Source of the DNA: Tritrichomonas musculus
Lineage: Eukaryota; Parabasalia; Tritrichomonadida; Tritrichomonadidae
DNA: 64,000 nucleotides
NCBI GenBank assembly: GCA_039105265.1
Contig: JAPFFF010000039.1
Span: 868,001 to 932,000, forward strand
Direction: 5' to 3'
Of the stretch, positions 29,614 through 39,936 are shown in pieces. The translations under genes were made by a program, and so were the position numbers. Below the pieces are notes generated by a model, which had not been told where the DNA came from, made no database searches, and worked only from the letters and a program-made list of their open reading frames with translations. Every line of letters starts with the position of its first letter. Within the stretch, counting starts at the first letter, position 1.

Positions 29614-29641
29614 ATAAGGGTCGTTGATGGCGGATTCATGT

Positions 29642-30232
29642 TTAACGTCGTATACGTGATCGAAATATGGGTTGTTCAATGATTGGTTCAGGTTCAACTG
29701 GTTGTGGTTCGGGTTCAACTGGTTTCGATTCAACTGGTTCGGATTCGACTGACTCAGGGAACATATCCGGTACATATCGACTACGAATACGCGATTTCGA
29801 TAACTCTTTGTTGACGACATGTTTGATATACTGTTTCTGCTCTTTCTTGAATCTATCTTTGCGGATCTCTTCACCGAGATTACGTAACTGTTCGAGTATT
29901 TCGAGATTAATTGTTGAATCTGGTCTAGTTGATGGAATCGTACTACTAGATGTTCGCGGTCTACGTTGTTTGATTACAGGTGGTGGTGTTGATTCAGTTT
30001 CAGACTCGACATCGTTATCAACATCGACAGACTGTTTAACAACATCGACATCGACAGACTGTTTATCAACATCGTTATTGGTTTGATCTTCTAATTTAGT
30101 CTCCCTCAACTTGACTATATATTTACCTTCTTTTTTAGTCGGAAACACTTCATATTCAGGGTCTTCAATCCCTTGCAACCATCGTTGAATGATTTGATTT
30201 CGTTTCACTCCACGTACGTACTTAGAACTCAT
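29642..30232 (-). CDS. Basic/acidic low-complexity Polinton protein
   Basis: A 196-residue protein: a basic N-terminal part (VKRNQIIQRWLQG), a VDV-DxD repeat tract, a Pro/Arg/Ser tract (PPPVIKQRRPRTSSS), a helical Lys/Glu region (LRNLGEEIRKDRFKKEQKQY) and a PVESEPVE-type tail. Such proteins are commonly virion core or scaffold components, but no family is recognised. An ATTTTTGTT box precedes the ATG at 8 bases. Confidence 0.5.
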   Translation of the reverse strand: MSSKYVRGVKRNQIIQRWLQGIEDPEYEVFPTKKEGKYIVKLRETKLEDQTNNDVDKQSVDVDVVKQSVDVDNDVESETESTPPPVIKQRRPRTSSSTIPSTRPDSTINLEILEQLRNLGEEIRKDRFKKEQKQYIKHVVNKELSKSRIRSRYVPDMFPESVESEPVESKPVEPEPQPVEPEPIIEQPIFRSRIRR

Positions 30233-30240
30233 TTGATTTC

Positions 30241-30249
30241 AACAAAAAT
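30241..30249 (-). promoter_or_regulatory. ATTTTTGTT start-proximal box
   Basis: Variant of the box found before the capsid gene; 8 bases from the ATG at 30232. Confidence 0.45.
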
Positions 30250-30266
30250 ATCATCACAGACAATAC

Positions 30267-30470
30267 TCACTTACGTTTGTTTTTACGAGTTTTGGAATTG
30301 CGTTTACTGGTTTTGATATATGGTACGGCTACGTCATGAGTATTAGTGTTATCGTGATATCGTGTTGGTAATGATCTCGATCTGGTGACTTCGTTATACA
30401 TGGTACCAGGTCCAGATACGATAACAGAATTACTCGATCTATATGCATTTGTTCGATCTCTGCCACTCAT
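30267..30470 (-). CDS. Small basic Polinton protein
   Basis: A 67-residue protein, MSGRDRTNAYRSSNSVIVSG..., with a strongly basic end (KTSKRNSKTRKNKRK). A closely related short start (MSDRDRTNAYRSSNSVII) occurs at 58624 in the second Polinton fragment at the same place in the gene order, which supports it as a real gene. Size and charge suggest a DNA-condensing core protein, by analogy with adenovirus proteins VII and X (inference). Confidence 0.65.
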   Translation of the reverse strand: MSGRDRTNAYRSSNSVIVSGPGTMYNEVTRSRSLPTRYHDNTNTHDVAVPYIKTSKRNSKTRKNKRK

Positions 30471-30480
30471 TTATGATCCG

Positions 30481-30885
30481 TTAAATCCCCCGAAATGGAA
30501 CGAATTTATGAGGTTTCTTTCGCGAATCAGCTGCAGCTTCTGCTATTGATGATACACCTTGTTTTAATTCACCTCGTGCGAACTGTTCGCTGATCTTCAC
30601 GAGCTTGTCTTTGACCGACCCCTTTGGCATGTGACTGAATATGTTTGCACCTGCTGATGTAATAGCACCTAACGTTGGATTGAATGCAGCAGCGAATGGT
30701 GTTATCGCATGTAACATAGTACCAATAGCTTTCGGATTATTCATAGCGAAATTTTTTGCACCGATCAACCCCTTTTTGGTCGCATTCCATACTCTATGAG
30801 CGACGTTTTTAGCACCGATGAGTCCCTGATGGACATCACTTTTAAGTCTATTCCAACCACTTGTAATGAAACTCTTGAATCCCAT
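30481..30885 (-). CDS. pVI-like small capsid/membrane-active protein
   Basis: A 134-residue protein starting MGFKSFITSGWNRLK, with two GLIGAKN repeats, an amphipathic N-terminal helix and a hydrophobic Ala/Gly-rich centre (AIGTMLHAITPFAAAFNP). This layout resembles the membrane-lytic protein VI family of adenoviruses and its Polinton relatives. A near-identical protein lies at 58186-58554 next to the second ATPase. It sits between the ATPase and the basic protein on the same strand. The pVI analogy is inference. Confidence 0.65.
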   Translation of the reverse strand: MGFKSFITSGWNRLKSDVHQGLIGAKNVAHRVWNATKKGLIGAKNFAMNNPKAIGTMLHAITPFAAAFNPTLGAITSAGANIFSHMPKGSVKDKLVKISEQFARGELKQGVSSIAEAAADSRKKPHKFVPFRGI

Positions 30886-30912
30886 GTTTCTAAGTCACAA
30901 AAACATACTCAT

Positions 30913-31707
30913 TTATTGCTCGAAATGTGATTCGATTGTCGTTGACTTGATATCGAGATTGTTTGGAGTCTGTTGTAACATCGATGTGAAATCTTCTTTA
31001 CTGAAACCGCTATAACATATGATATCAGTGGCCAATCGTTTAACATTCAGATGAACGAATCGTAATGTTTGAACAGCTATGATACAAGTCAGATTGAAGT
31101 GTCTCGTTTTCGTTAGTAACCGACATAGCTCACTGTTACCGTTCTTCAGTAATGGGGATCCAGCAGCGTCGTCTAATACGAGTAACGTGTTGAACGGATA
31201 CGATGCGGTCTGATACTGAACTAACTTGGATGCTATATATGCTATTCGATCTTCGATTTCCATTAACGAGTGTTTCTGGATGATTCTAGCCATTTCTTCA
31301 TTAGTTTCAACCATTTTGGATAGGACGTGCTTCACCATCGCATAGTATTTGAGTTTACGTCGTAGATGTCGTTTAAGATATGGAAGTAGATTCTCTTCTT
31401 TGATGTAATCGATAGGGGTCTTCACATTCTTGGATAGAACTTCAGCTGTTTTATCGAGTTTACCAGACGTGGAACAGAATATGATCTTACTGTAATACGG
31501 TTTCGTGAATAGTCGTTCAGTTATCATGATGTGTCGCCATATCCAAAACGATTTACCAGCTCCCATCTTACCGATTAGAAAGTAGATACCGTTTGACGAG
31601 AATGGATATTCAGGAGCGAGTGGTTTAATCAACGCCATTTCGATATCACGTTGATTCTTACGTAATGTATCTTCGATTAGATCTTCAACTTTCTTGATTT
31701 GAGTCAT
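30913..31707 (-). CDS. A32-like packaging ATPase
   Basis: A 264-residue FtsK/HerA-superfamily ATPase that would drive genome packaging into capsids. Walker A is GKMGAGKSF (about residues 46-54) in YFLIGKMGAGKSFWIW. Walker B is NTLLVLDDAAGS near residue 175. TKTRHFNLTCIIAVQTLRF contains the sensor-like Q. Length is typical for Polinton ATPases. It follows the integrase with a gap of about ten bases and is closely matched in protein by the copy at 57311-58162. Function call is strong. Confidence 0.9.
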   Translation of the reverse strand: MTQIKKVEDLIEDTLRKNQRDIEMALIKPLAPEYPFSSNGIYFLIGKMGAGKSFWIWRHIMITERLFTKPYYSKIIFCSTSGKLDKTAEVLSKNVKTPIDYIKEENLLPYLKRHLRRKLKYYAMVKHVLSKMVETNEEMARIIQKHSLMEIEDRIAYIASKLVQYQTASYPFNTLLVLDDAAGSPLLKNGNSELCRLLTKTRHFNLTCIIAVQTLRFVHLNVKRLATDIICYSGFSKEDFTSMLQQTPNNLDIKSTTIESHFEQ

Positions 31708-31717
31708 TTATAGTAAG

Positions 31718-32818
31718 TTAAATGAACTTTCTTATTTGATCGGGGATGGTATTTTGATTCAACCAGTATTGACGTTCCATTGTCGATAATTTAGTTGGAT
31801 GACCTTCACGTAGATATTTCGATTTGATAGTATCTTTAACGGTTGAATCTTCATATGTAATCATATACGTATCTCTCTTTTTGTTATAGGATCGAATCTC
31901 TTTAACGATACCGCGTTTACCATCTTTGATTGTTGTCGCTAGTGGAACGTTATTGGATGATTTCACGAGTTTATATCCCGGTACAGTATCTACAGATCCA
32001 TCGATAGATCGAATTAGAAACTGATTACCATCTTTGGAATCGACAATGTAAGACTCTTTAGTTAGATTTGAACGACGTTTCGTTAATGGATTCTTATCAA
32101 GAACTACTCTAACTAGATCACCAGGTTTGAAATGATATGGATTTACTTGACGTTCCATCTTATCGATATACTCTAACTCATCTTCATCTGTTATCTCATT
32201 CGGAGATTTATAATTAAGAGATCGATGTGGCATATCGTTATAGGATTCTACTAATGATAGTATATCAGTGTTTGGTTCATTAGCTTTCATATCACGAATG
32301 GTTCTCATGAATCTATTAATGATACCGAGTTTGTTATGATCGTTATCGGTCGTTGTTGTATATACAATATCATGTTCTCTCATGAAATCGAGTACGGATT
32401 TCGATAAGTATGATGCATCTTCATCTGATATGATGGACTTACACTCAGGTTCTGATTTGATGAACTCGGTTAATGATTTCAACACTTGTTTAGCACCTTT
32501 ATTGATCATCTCATACGCATATGCTTTACGTGTGTTAACGTTAATGAACATCAAATAGTCTGGATCTCCAATACCCGTTGTCGACTTCGCGCCGCCAATA
32601 AATGTATCCATTTGAAACGCATGTTGAATCTTCGAATAGATATGCATGAACTTTGGTGGTGGAATATGTTGATCGTGAACGACTTTGTTTTGAAGATAGT
32701 CTTTAGCTTCATCATCCGTGAAACCATATCTATTAGCGATTCTCTTGAATTTCGATAACGTATTGGTTGGATACTTAGAATAAACTTCATCAATGGTCTT
32801 GAACTTAATTCGGGACAT
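31718..32818 (-). CDS. Retroviral-type integrase of Polinton
   Basis: A 366-residue integrase that would insert the linear element DNA into the host genome. The N-terminal helical part is followed by the RNase-H-like core: FQMDTFIGG near residue 75, IISDEDASYL near 132, and HNKLGIINRFMRTIRD near 165. Next come HRSLNYKSPNEIT (the usual post-core motif) and an SH3/chromo-like C-terminal domain (FKPGDLVRVVLDKNPLTKRR). The C-terminal domain recurs in the second Polinton at 56854-57318. Located directly upstream of the ATPase on the same strand. Confidence 0.9.
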   Translation of the reverse strand: MSRIKFKTIDEVYSKYPTNTLSKFKRIANRYGFTDDEAKDYLQNKVVHDQHIPPPKFMHIYSKIQHAFQMDTFIGGAKSTTGIGDPDYLMFINVNTRKAYAYEMINKGAKQVLKSLTEFIKSEPECKSIISDEDASYLSKSVLDFMREHDIVYTTTTDNDHNKLGIINRFMRTIRDMKANEPNTDILSLVESYNDMPHRSLNYKSPNEITDEDELEYIDKMERQVNPYHFKPGDLVRVVLDKNPLTKRRSNLTKESYIVDSKDGNQFLIRSIDGSVDTVPGYKLVKSSNNVPLATTIKDGKRGIVKEIRSYNKKRDTYMITYEDSTVKDTIKSKYLREGHPTKLSTMERQYWLNQNTIPDQIRKFI

Positions 32819-32828
32819 TTATAGTGGA

Positions 32829-34163
32829 TTAAGAGTATAACAGTTTACGGTTTTGTAAGAACACCATGTCCATTGTGAACACAACATTATCATTGATTGG
32901 TAATGGAATCTTGATTTCATTTTTGTCGTAGAATTCAATCCAAAATGTTTCATCGCTATGGTTCAACTTATAATATTTGATCGGACAGAATGGTTCGTTA
33001 GTTCGACCAACAAGATAATGATTCGATTGAGTTGCAAATGAAGCTACAACTTCACACTCCAAATCAGTCAAAATGTTCTTTATTTTCAATTCTGTCCGAT
33101 AATGATATAGATCATATATATTGTTTTTGAATGGGTTAGACGATCCGATATTGAAGAAGTTAGCTGTATATGGATCGAATTTGATTTCATCATATTCACG
33201 TTGTTTAATAGCATCTTCATCTATAGGTTCATTCCAATCTTCTTCTTCTTCTTCTTCTTCACCAATATCAGGTTCTTCAGGTTCTTCGTATGGGATTAAT
33301 TTGTATTCATGGTTTAATCTATGTTTATAATAGTTATGACTACGATGTCTATTATAAAAGTTACCATATGCAGATCTACGAAATTCATAATCTGCTCTCG
33401 TGATCAATAAATCGACTTCTCTAAATATACCCAACAAGTCTGCATCTTTTGATCGTATTTTCAAGATATGCTGATTATTCTCAAACACATCTTCGACTAT
33501 GACGTCTTCGCTTTGTAAATAGAACGGTATATGTTTACCGATTAATTCATCACTCTTAGCTAACATTGATTTATAATCATCTTTGATATCTTCTAATTGT
33601 TTTAACAAAGTAGTTCGATCATCTGGAGTTATCTTTCTATCCATGATCTTCTCTTTCAGATGATTATATAGATTATGATCATCAATAGCTTTTCGTATAT
33701 GATTAATAATATCGATCCAATTATCATTTGACGTTACTTTGATACTTACTGGAATTTGATATACTCGTACATATTCATTCGGTAGATTATCCATAACTAT
33801 TTCATCTTTTTCATCTTCTGATAACGTTTTACATACTTCTTTGTTAGCTCGTTCGAAACGATCAAATAATTTATCATATGCGTCAGAATCGAATTTTCGA
33901 ACATAAATGATAAAATTTAACCAACCCTCTCTCCATTTAACAGACATATGTCGAACACCGATTATTTTTTCACCGAGATTGGATGTTCTCCATTCAGCTG
34001 GATATTTAAAATAAATTCTGTTGAAGTGTTCATCGCTATCGGTATAATATTTAGTGATTCCGTGATCACCTTCAACTCTTAACGAATCAACTACAGAGTT
34101 ATAAACCGTTTCGATTGGTAACGGAATGTGTTCATCTTCTGGGTTATCCCTTCTGTAACTCAT
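32829..34163 (-). CDS. Penton/minor capsid candidate
   Basis: A 444-residue protein. The N-terminal half is charged with mixed alpha-beta pattern; the middle has an acidic run (EEEEEEEDWNEPIDED). The C-terminal about 110 residues are beta-rich (TELKIKNILTDLECEVV, KIPLPINDNVVFTMDMVFLQ), the size and position of a single jelly roll. This resembles Polinton minor capsid (penton) proteins in gene order (beside the integrase and capsid genes), but the match is by pattern only. An ATTTTTGTT box lies 7 bases before the ATG. Confidence 0.5.
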   Translation of the reverse strand: MSYRRDNPEDEHIPLPIETVYNSVVDSLRVEGDHGITKYYTDSDEHFNRIYFKYPAEWRTSNLGEKIIGVRHMSVKWREGWLNFIIYVRKFDSDAYDKLFDRFERANKEVCKTLSEDEKDEIVMDNLPNEYVRVYQIPVSIKVTSNDNWIDIINHIRKAIDDHNLYNHLKEKIMDRKITPDDRTTLLKQLEDIKDDYKSMLAKSDELIGKHIPFYLQSEDVIVEDVFENNQHILKIRSKDADLLGIFREVDLLITRADYEFRRSAYGNFYNRHRSHNYYKHRLNHEYKLIPYEEPEEPDIGEEEEEEEDWNEPIDEDAIKQREYDEIKFDPYTANFFNIGSSNPFKNNIYDLYHYRTELKIKNILTDLECEVVASFATQSNHYLVGRTNEPFCPIKYYKLNHSDETFWIEFYDKNEIKIPLPINDNVVFTMDMVFLQNRKLLYS

Positions 34164-34170
34164 TTAAGTA

Positions 34171-34179
34171 AACAAAAAT
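34171..34179 (-). promoter_or_regulatory. ATTTTTGTT start-proximal box
   Basis: Seven bases before the ATG at 34163; variant of the Polinton box. Confidence 0.45.
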
Positions 34180-34218
34180 AATCCACTTTAGTGGAGTACA
34201 TAGTATCATTCCATTTCC

Positions 34219-34602
34219 TTACTCTTCATCATCAGCGAACTCATCTGTGTCCGTATCGATAAGGGGTTCATCCGAGTACGTAGTATCATCATCTTCACGA
34301 TGAATGTCTTCTTTCATCATCAATAAATGAATACATCTATCGATAGTCTCTATCTTTAAGTCTACAGCTCCATCATCATAGTATGGAGCGTTGAAGATAT
34401 CATCGAGATCGTCTAGATCATCGATGTCGTAATATGTGAGGATGTTATATACGTTGAAATCTCTATCGAGATTCATTGGGATCAAGGTTTCATGAAGTGA
34501 TTCCATAATATCATCAACACAGTGAATCTTATCGAGTTCATCTATGTAGTCATAGAATTCATCAACGATTGATTCGAGGTGGAATTGAATTTCTGTAGTC
34601 AT
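34219..34602 (-). CDS. Acidic Polinton protein, unknown
   Basis: A strongly acidic protein, about 127 residues from the preferred ATG at 34602 (MTTEIQFHLES). An in-frame ATG further upstream at 34635 would add a hydrophobic leader. Asp-rich throughout (YDIDDLDDLDDIF) with a DTDTDEFADDEE end. No domain recognised. It closes the block of capsid-side genes. Confidence 0.45.
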   Translation of the reverse strand: MTTEIQFHLESIVDEFYDYIDELDKIHCVDDIMESLHETLIPMNLDRDFNVYNILTYYDIDDLDDLDDIFNAPYYDDGAVDLKIETIDRCIHLLMMKEDIHREDDDTTYSDEPLIDTDTDEFADDEE

Positions 34603-34639
34603 ATTATAATTATAAGTAGGGGATAAAAAAATCATTTAA

Positions 34640-34865
34640 ATTACGTTTGGGGTTATTTATTGAGATCTCAAAAACAGTATTTTTAGGGCTTGTGGAAGGG
34701 GTCAGAAGTAGTGTTTCTAGAGGGTCCCAGATAGGGTTTTTTCGTGGTTTTGGGGTCTCTGGAAGAGTGTTTACAAAGCTCTGTAGCTATATATTTATAG
34801 AGGTCATCATATATGTTCTAGGGGTCCCAGATAGGGTTTTTTTCGTGGTTTTGGGGTCTCTGGAA
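34640..34865. repeat. GT-rich spacer with two 45-bp repeats
   Basis: A GGGTCCCAGATAGGGTTTTT...GGTTTTGGGGTCTCTGGAA unit occurs twice (about 34719-34763 and 34818-34864). The base composition of this spacer differs sharply from both neighbours, and it separates the capsid-side block from the polymerase block. Confidence 0.7.
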
Positions 34866-37355
34866 CTATGACATCTCATTAGTATGTTCGGAAGATACGT
34901 AGTATCTGGAGAACATACTAATATATCTACTTATGTGACATCCTATATCGTGGGCCAGACACATAACTTCATTCATGATTCTCTTACTCATGGATAGAAC
35001 TTGTATGCCTAGTAATGAGAAATTAAAATGATCGTCTATAGGCTTGAGTACTTTTAATGCATGTAGTTTTGAGCTATGAAGTTGGACATCTTCTTTGATC
35101 TTCATGTAATTCTTCTTCCAATACTTCTCTAATTCATCTCCCTCATACAAATATTTGAACTCTTTATCTGTGGGCCTCTCAATAGTTTTACCGTAGCAGC
35201 TGTTCATGATAAGTTTGTATAAGTTCTGTAATGGATTTTTTTGCTTCTTGTATTCGAGTCTCTTATTGAAGATTTCCCTAATGATTTTTTGAATTGTGTA
35301 ATCTTTCTTACCGTCCCAGTAGTATCCTCTCAGTAATGTAAACTCTATCTTCTGGAAATTAATGAGATCTTCAAGGTAAATATTATCAACGATCATCTTC
35401 ACGGGCTCTCCATTCCCTATTCTGTCATCATTTAAGTTCAGTCCATCAACTTTGCGAACTAACAATTGGAAAGGGTAATGGTTGTTTACTTTTGTGACCT
35501 CAATTTCGACAACATAAGCACTTTGCTTAGAGAGGAATTCCATATTGAGATTCTCTTTTTCAATAACTTTAGGAGTGCCACTTACGGTATATAAGCGTGC
35601 CATAGCAGACGGATACAAAGATACTGCATCGAAATCGCATAACTTCTTTTGTGTGTGCCATTTCTTGTTGTAAGCAGTCATACATCTCCCACCGTAAATA
35701 GCATGTGAACAAAAGTAACGAGGGACACCACCTAATTTATATAAGTCGTGATCATAATAGACTCTCTGATTGAAAACTTCATTAGCGAGAGAAGAAATGG
35801 AGACAAAGTTGAAAGGATCTATATTGAAATCTTTAATGAAACCATCTCTGAATTTATTAAAGCATTGTCGTAAAATGTTCACGTCTTGGGTGCAATAGAA
35901 TTCTGCATACTTGTACATGTCAAATGTGGTATCAGAGAGACGACAGCCAATAATGTCTAAGTTGTGGCGGAATTGTTGTTTTGTTTCTTCGGTCCATCTC
36001 TTATCTTCATTTTCTCCTGCTTCATTAATCACGCCAACATTTTTCTTGAGTCTCTCCATGGTGTAATATTTGTAGGGGAAAACTTCTTTCTGTCCACTAT
36101 CGAGATTAAACATTGATGGTAATTGTGATAACTTACATGAGAGAATAGGAAGTGTGTCACGGAAATAGAGTGTTTTAGATTTTTAGACAATTGTGCCTTT
36201 CATAAATTTGTTACCCTTAATGACAGACTTCCTTATGCCATATGAACAAAGAAATCTAATGTCGTAAGCAAGATTGTGAAAGTACACTACTGAGAAATCA
36301 GGAAGGAAATCCAGAAATGAAGCACTACAATTTTCTCCTTTAAATGTTTTTGTTATTGTGCCATCTTTGGACTGAAGAACGAACATGTATGGGCGATGAA
36401 TGTCTCCAGAAGTGTCAGCCTCAGAATCGCAGTACCAATAACTCTTTTTATCATTGATTTCAATTGTCTTCTTCTTCATTGTTTTTGGTTTAATAAGTTG
36501 AGTGCAGGATTGTTCATCATAATCAAGATTAATTCCTGTGACATCCTTCTTGATATCATTATTGAATATAGTTTTGAGAATACAACCGTCTCCGAAATTT
36601 AATGGACGAAAATAATTGTTCTTCATCAATGCCCTCACTAAATTGGAAGAACTAATGAAATGTCTTGCCTTCCTCCAATGATTGCTGTTGTACTCCATGT
36701 TAGCCTTGTCCGGTGAAAGCTCTGCGAGATGAGAAATGTAGTATGTAGAAAATGGTGTCAGCTCTTCAATAAAGTAGTGTTTCTCGTAAATGTTGAATTT
36801 GTGAGTACGATTTGGTTCTGCTTTCTCGACTCCTATGTATGAATTCTTCCCTATTGATTTCTTCTTGTTTTTGGAATTCGCATCTTCATTAATGAATGAA
36901 AAACTGATGTGGATCTTAAATTCTTGACATAGATTGTTGATAGCAGAATTGGAGAGATATCTGTTGTTGATTCTTAGTCGCATTTGATTAAGTGTTTCAT
37001 CATCATAGCAGCCTGTTTGTTGAAGAGCATATATGAAGCAGCAGTCATCGAGTTCTTTTCGTTGTTTACCTTTACTGTTGGCAAGAGTGTCGAAAATTTG
37101 TAGGCGAGTCAGGTATTTTACTATCTCTTGTGGGCAGCTATCTTTGACTAAGAATTGAAAGAAAGAACCACCACGATCAGCATTACTTTTTACATTTTTG
37201 GTTTTACTGAAGATGAGTTGAGAAAAGAGAGACCATTCTGGGAGTTCCATGCTACCTTTCTCATAAAAGTACTCAGGTTTTACATCATCCATGTCAAATA
37301 TAAAGTGCTTCTTAGTAAAGTTTTCCATAAGTTTGTTAAAAGCTTCTGGTGTCAA
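34866..37355 (-). pseudogene. Protein-primed DNA polymerase B, broken
   Basis: Family-B polymerase of the Polinton type, which replicates the linear element from a terminal protein. Visible parts in order: exonuclease motifs (WYCDSEADTSGDI; VYFHNLAYDIRFL), the palm motif DFDAVSLYPSAM, and KLIMNSCYGKTIERP for the nucleotide-binding motif. The thumb-side end is not recognisable. The gene looks broken in more than one place, so this copy is unlikely to make an active enzyme. It lies near the right TIR with a small gene upstream. Confidence 0.9.
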
Positions 37356-37517
37356 AGGTAAAGTCCGCCATTCATTATTAACTTTGAATCTGAGTTTGTA
37401 TTGATTTGTGACAGAGAAGTTCTTGACAATAGTGTTGAAGAAATTATGAAGAGCAGGAAATAGTAAATCTCTACCGCGGTTCGTAAGTTGTTCGAAATTG
37501 ATGTGCCACTCCTCTGG

Positions 37518-37979
37518 TTAATCATAAAGTTTCTTCATAATTGCATCCACTATTTTTTCTTGTTCGTCTTTGAGCTTGATGAAATCGTTATAAGTGATCT
37601 TAACAAATGAATCATCTTTCGTGGTATTCCTCCATATGTTGTTCTTCAAGTTCTTCAAAAAGTAGTTATCATTATTGTCGATGTATCGTGGTATATCTTT
37701 TGGAGGTGGCACTTGGGGAATTTCATCTTTCGCGGGCACTTCTTCATTTTGGTTTGTTACTTTTGCTTTTTCATTTTGCTCTATACCTTTCATGAACCAG
37801 AACATAGCTTCATAAATGTTGTCACCATCGTAACCATGATCACAAATTTCATATGCAATAGTTTCTATGAGATCGTTCTTGTTAACAAAAAAGTCATCTT
37901 CTTCTGTGATCTCTTCATTTACAATCAGGCTCAGGAGTTCATATAATTTTGGTGTTGGTGTATCTTCTAGTTTTGTCAT
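37518..37979 (-). CDS. Small protein upstream of PolB
   Basis: A 153-residue acidic protein with helical N-terminal and C-terminal parts joined by a Pro-rich linker (EIPQVPPPKDIPRYI). No family recognised. It precedes the polymerase in the same direction. A role in replication, such as part of the primer protein, is only a guess from position. Confidence 0.4.
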   Translation of the reverse strand: MTKLEDTPTPKLYELLSLIVNEEITEEDDFFVNKNDLIETIAYEICDHGYDGDNIYEAMFWFMKGIEQNEKAKVTNQNEEVPAKDEIPQVPPPKDIPRYIDNNDNYFLKNLKNNIWRNTTKDDSFVKITYNDFIKLKDEQEKIVDAIMKKLYD

Positions 37980-38490
37980 TTGCGTTGTTTTATGTTTGAT
38001 AAAAAATAAAGAAACAAAAATTATGTTTAATAAATGGAATTCAGAATTTAGTCACAAACAAAAACCATCTAAAAATATTCTCGATTTGGACCATAACTTA
38101 ATGGTAATTCATGAGAGGAAAAGTTATGAGGTTCGAAAAATAGAAAGTCCGACATTTTTTATTATTAATGCTTTTCATAAATTATAACCATAAACTTGTG
38201 AATTAACAATGGAAAATCAATAAAATTTTATCTCTCAATTACTACATAAATTATTTTCATTAATTCAGTTCAATTTTGATGAAAATTTTGGGACTCTATT
38301 TGTGAAGTACTTTAAAGAACTTTAAGGAACTTTGAGGAACTTTAAAGAACTTCTCCAAAATTTAAATTCAAAAAGTGGAGCAAAAATTTTGAAAAATTAA
38401 TGAAAATCCATAATAAAATAATCAAAATTTAAATTCAAAAAGTGAAACAAAAATTTTGAAAATTAATGAAAATAATAAATGAAAATTTTA
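37980..38490. other. AT-rich spacer inside the right TIR
   Basis: About 500 bp without a convincing gene. AAAGAACTTTAAGGAACTTTGAGGAAC-type short repeats occur near 38310-38350. Confidence 0.5.
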
Positions 38491-38830
38491 AAATGAGAAT
38501 TATTTTTATGCGCAATACAGGGTCCGAAATCACCTACCTTTAATTACATATGAAAACACTAATGAAAACCCCGCACAAGTCCATCAATTTATCCCACATA
38601 TGTAATTCGATAAAATGGCGATCATCAAAAAAGTTTTCAATGACGTTGATTTTGATTTTGAAAACGGTCCTGAGCATTGTTTTTGAGAAATCACGCCTAT
38701 TGAAGATAATATTGGAGAAAGATATAAGAATTGTATCGAAGGTTTAACAGTTGTACTTGCGCTAGGCGGACGATGTTAAAAAGGGGGAGTGAGGACTTCG
38801 GTCCGAAATCACCCTTTTTATCATACTACT
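38491..38830 (-). repeat. Right Polinton TIR
   Basis: Inverted partner of 15956-16295; target duplication AATTG follows at 38831-38835. Confidence 0.9.
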
Positions 38831-38835
38831 AATTG

Positions 38836-39443
38836 TTATCATTTTTCAAAGTAATAAAATATAAATATCTCAAAAAGTTTATGCTACAATCTATATTAAA
38901 TTCAAAAAATTAAGAATATCTTTAACATTTCTAAATTTAATAATATAAAAAAAACAATATTTTATTTTTTAAAACATTATAATTCAATTATAAATATGAA
39001 TTATACTCTAAAATAAGCAGAATTGAAAAACAATTTTCATTGCAATCTTTTCAAGGTAAAACTTAATTACATGTGATATTTTCTGTCAATATTCTCTATC
39101 AGTAAATATGACCAATCGATTCATCACATTGATCTAGAATAATACAAATAATAGAACAAAATTGATTAAAAATATTATTTCAAAAAATTATTTTAAAAAT
39201 GAATTTATGAAACAAATAAATATTGAATATAATTGGTCAAGCCAAATAAATTGAAAGATTCATTCAACTTTTCTTAATAACAAAATTATTTTTTATTTTT
39301 TTGGCGATTTATACATTTTATATATTATTATGAAAAATTATTTAATTAAAATTCTTTTTATTTATTGTGAGACTAGCCTTGATTGAATGAGTACATTCAA
39401 TTTTGGATAATTTGGACATTTTCAGAATAAAAATAAACCGTTA
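38836..39443. other. Interior of the Mutator-like element
   Basis: About 600 bp of AT-rich noncoding DNA between the Polinton's right end and the Mutator-like right TIR. No transposase or other gene seen. Confidence 0.6.
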
Positions 39444-39584
39444 AATGGACATTTTTTCTCAAATAATTCATAACTTTACATTTTTTTTTGAATACAATAA
39501 AACGGTCTGCTGTCCATATGAAATAACGAGAAATGCCTCAAAAAGTCAAACTTGGCTATTCACCTCACTGGACAGGGAAACCCA
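39444..39584 (-). repeat. Right TIR of the Mutator-like element
   Basis: Inverted partner of 15668-15808; duplication GAGAATTGCC follows at 39585-39594. Confidence 0.85.
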
Positions 39585-39795
39585 GAGAATTGCCTATACC
39601 TGATAAATTTTTTTTTCAATATTTTATACAAATTTTTGATTTAAAATATGAATATTGAGCTTTTTATTCATAAATGATAGTATGTTTTTGTTTTTGAAAT
39701 AGGGCAAATTTGGATATCCAAATTTGGATTTTAAACTTTTTCAAAAGGATATACAAATTTCACGAACTTTTTGATATATTCAAAAGCTTTCAATA

Positions 39796-39936
39796 ATGTC
39801 TGTAAAACCAGTTCTCACCAAGCCCAAAATTTCAAACCAGAAAGTTCGAAATATACAGCGACCTCAAAGAAACTTAACTCCAAGAGATAATTCCACGATA
39901 GATATTAATAATTCTGAAATTATTTCAAAAATGTAG
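39796..39936 (+). CDS. Short basic ORF, possible 5' end of a truncated gene
   Basis: A 46-residue frame: MSVKPVLTKPKISNQKVRNI..., rich in Lys, Arg, Gln and Asn, ending ISKM-stop. Codon use is protein-like. The satellite array begins directly afterwards, so this may be the surviving start of a host gene. No family recognised. Confidence 0.4.
   Translation: MSVKPVLTKPKISNQKVRNIQRPQRNLTPRDNSTIDINNSEIISKM

Larger units (their letters stand above)
15956..38830. mobile_element. Polinton (Maverick), young but broken
   Basis: A 22,875-bp element with 340-bp terminal inverted repeats (15956-16295 and 38491-38830). The repeats begin AGTAGTATGATAAAAAGG and differ at only about two positions. It is flanked by the 5-bp duplication AATTG (15951-15955, 38831-38835). 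AG termini and 5-6-bp duplications are the Polinton rule. Parts: protein-primed PolB, integrase, A32-like ATPase, two capsid-like genes, candidate penton, pVI-like protein, and fibre-like genes. I do not recognise an adenain-type protease. Nearly identical TIRs imply recent insertion. The coding content looks broken in roughly two to four places, so this copy is probably not autonomous. Confidence 0.9.
15668..39584. mobile_element. Mutator-like element carrying a nested Polinton
   Basis: The ends are 141-bp inverted repeats (15668-15808 and 39444-39584) beginning TGGGTTTCCCTGTCCAGTGA, with only one clear mismatch that I can see. The flanks are a 10-bp direct duplication GAGAATTGCC (15658-15667 and 39585-39594). 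Long TIRs with 9-11-bp duplications are typical of Mutator-like elements. Without the Polinton the element would be only about 1 kb and has no transposase, so it is a non-autonomous member that later received the Polinton at 15956-38830. Confidence 0.8.
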
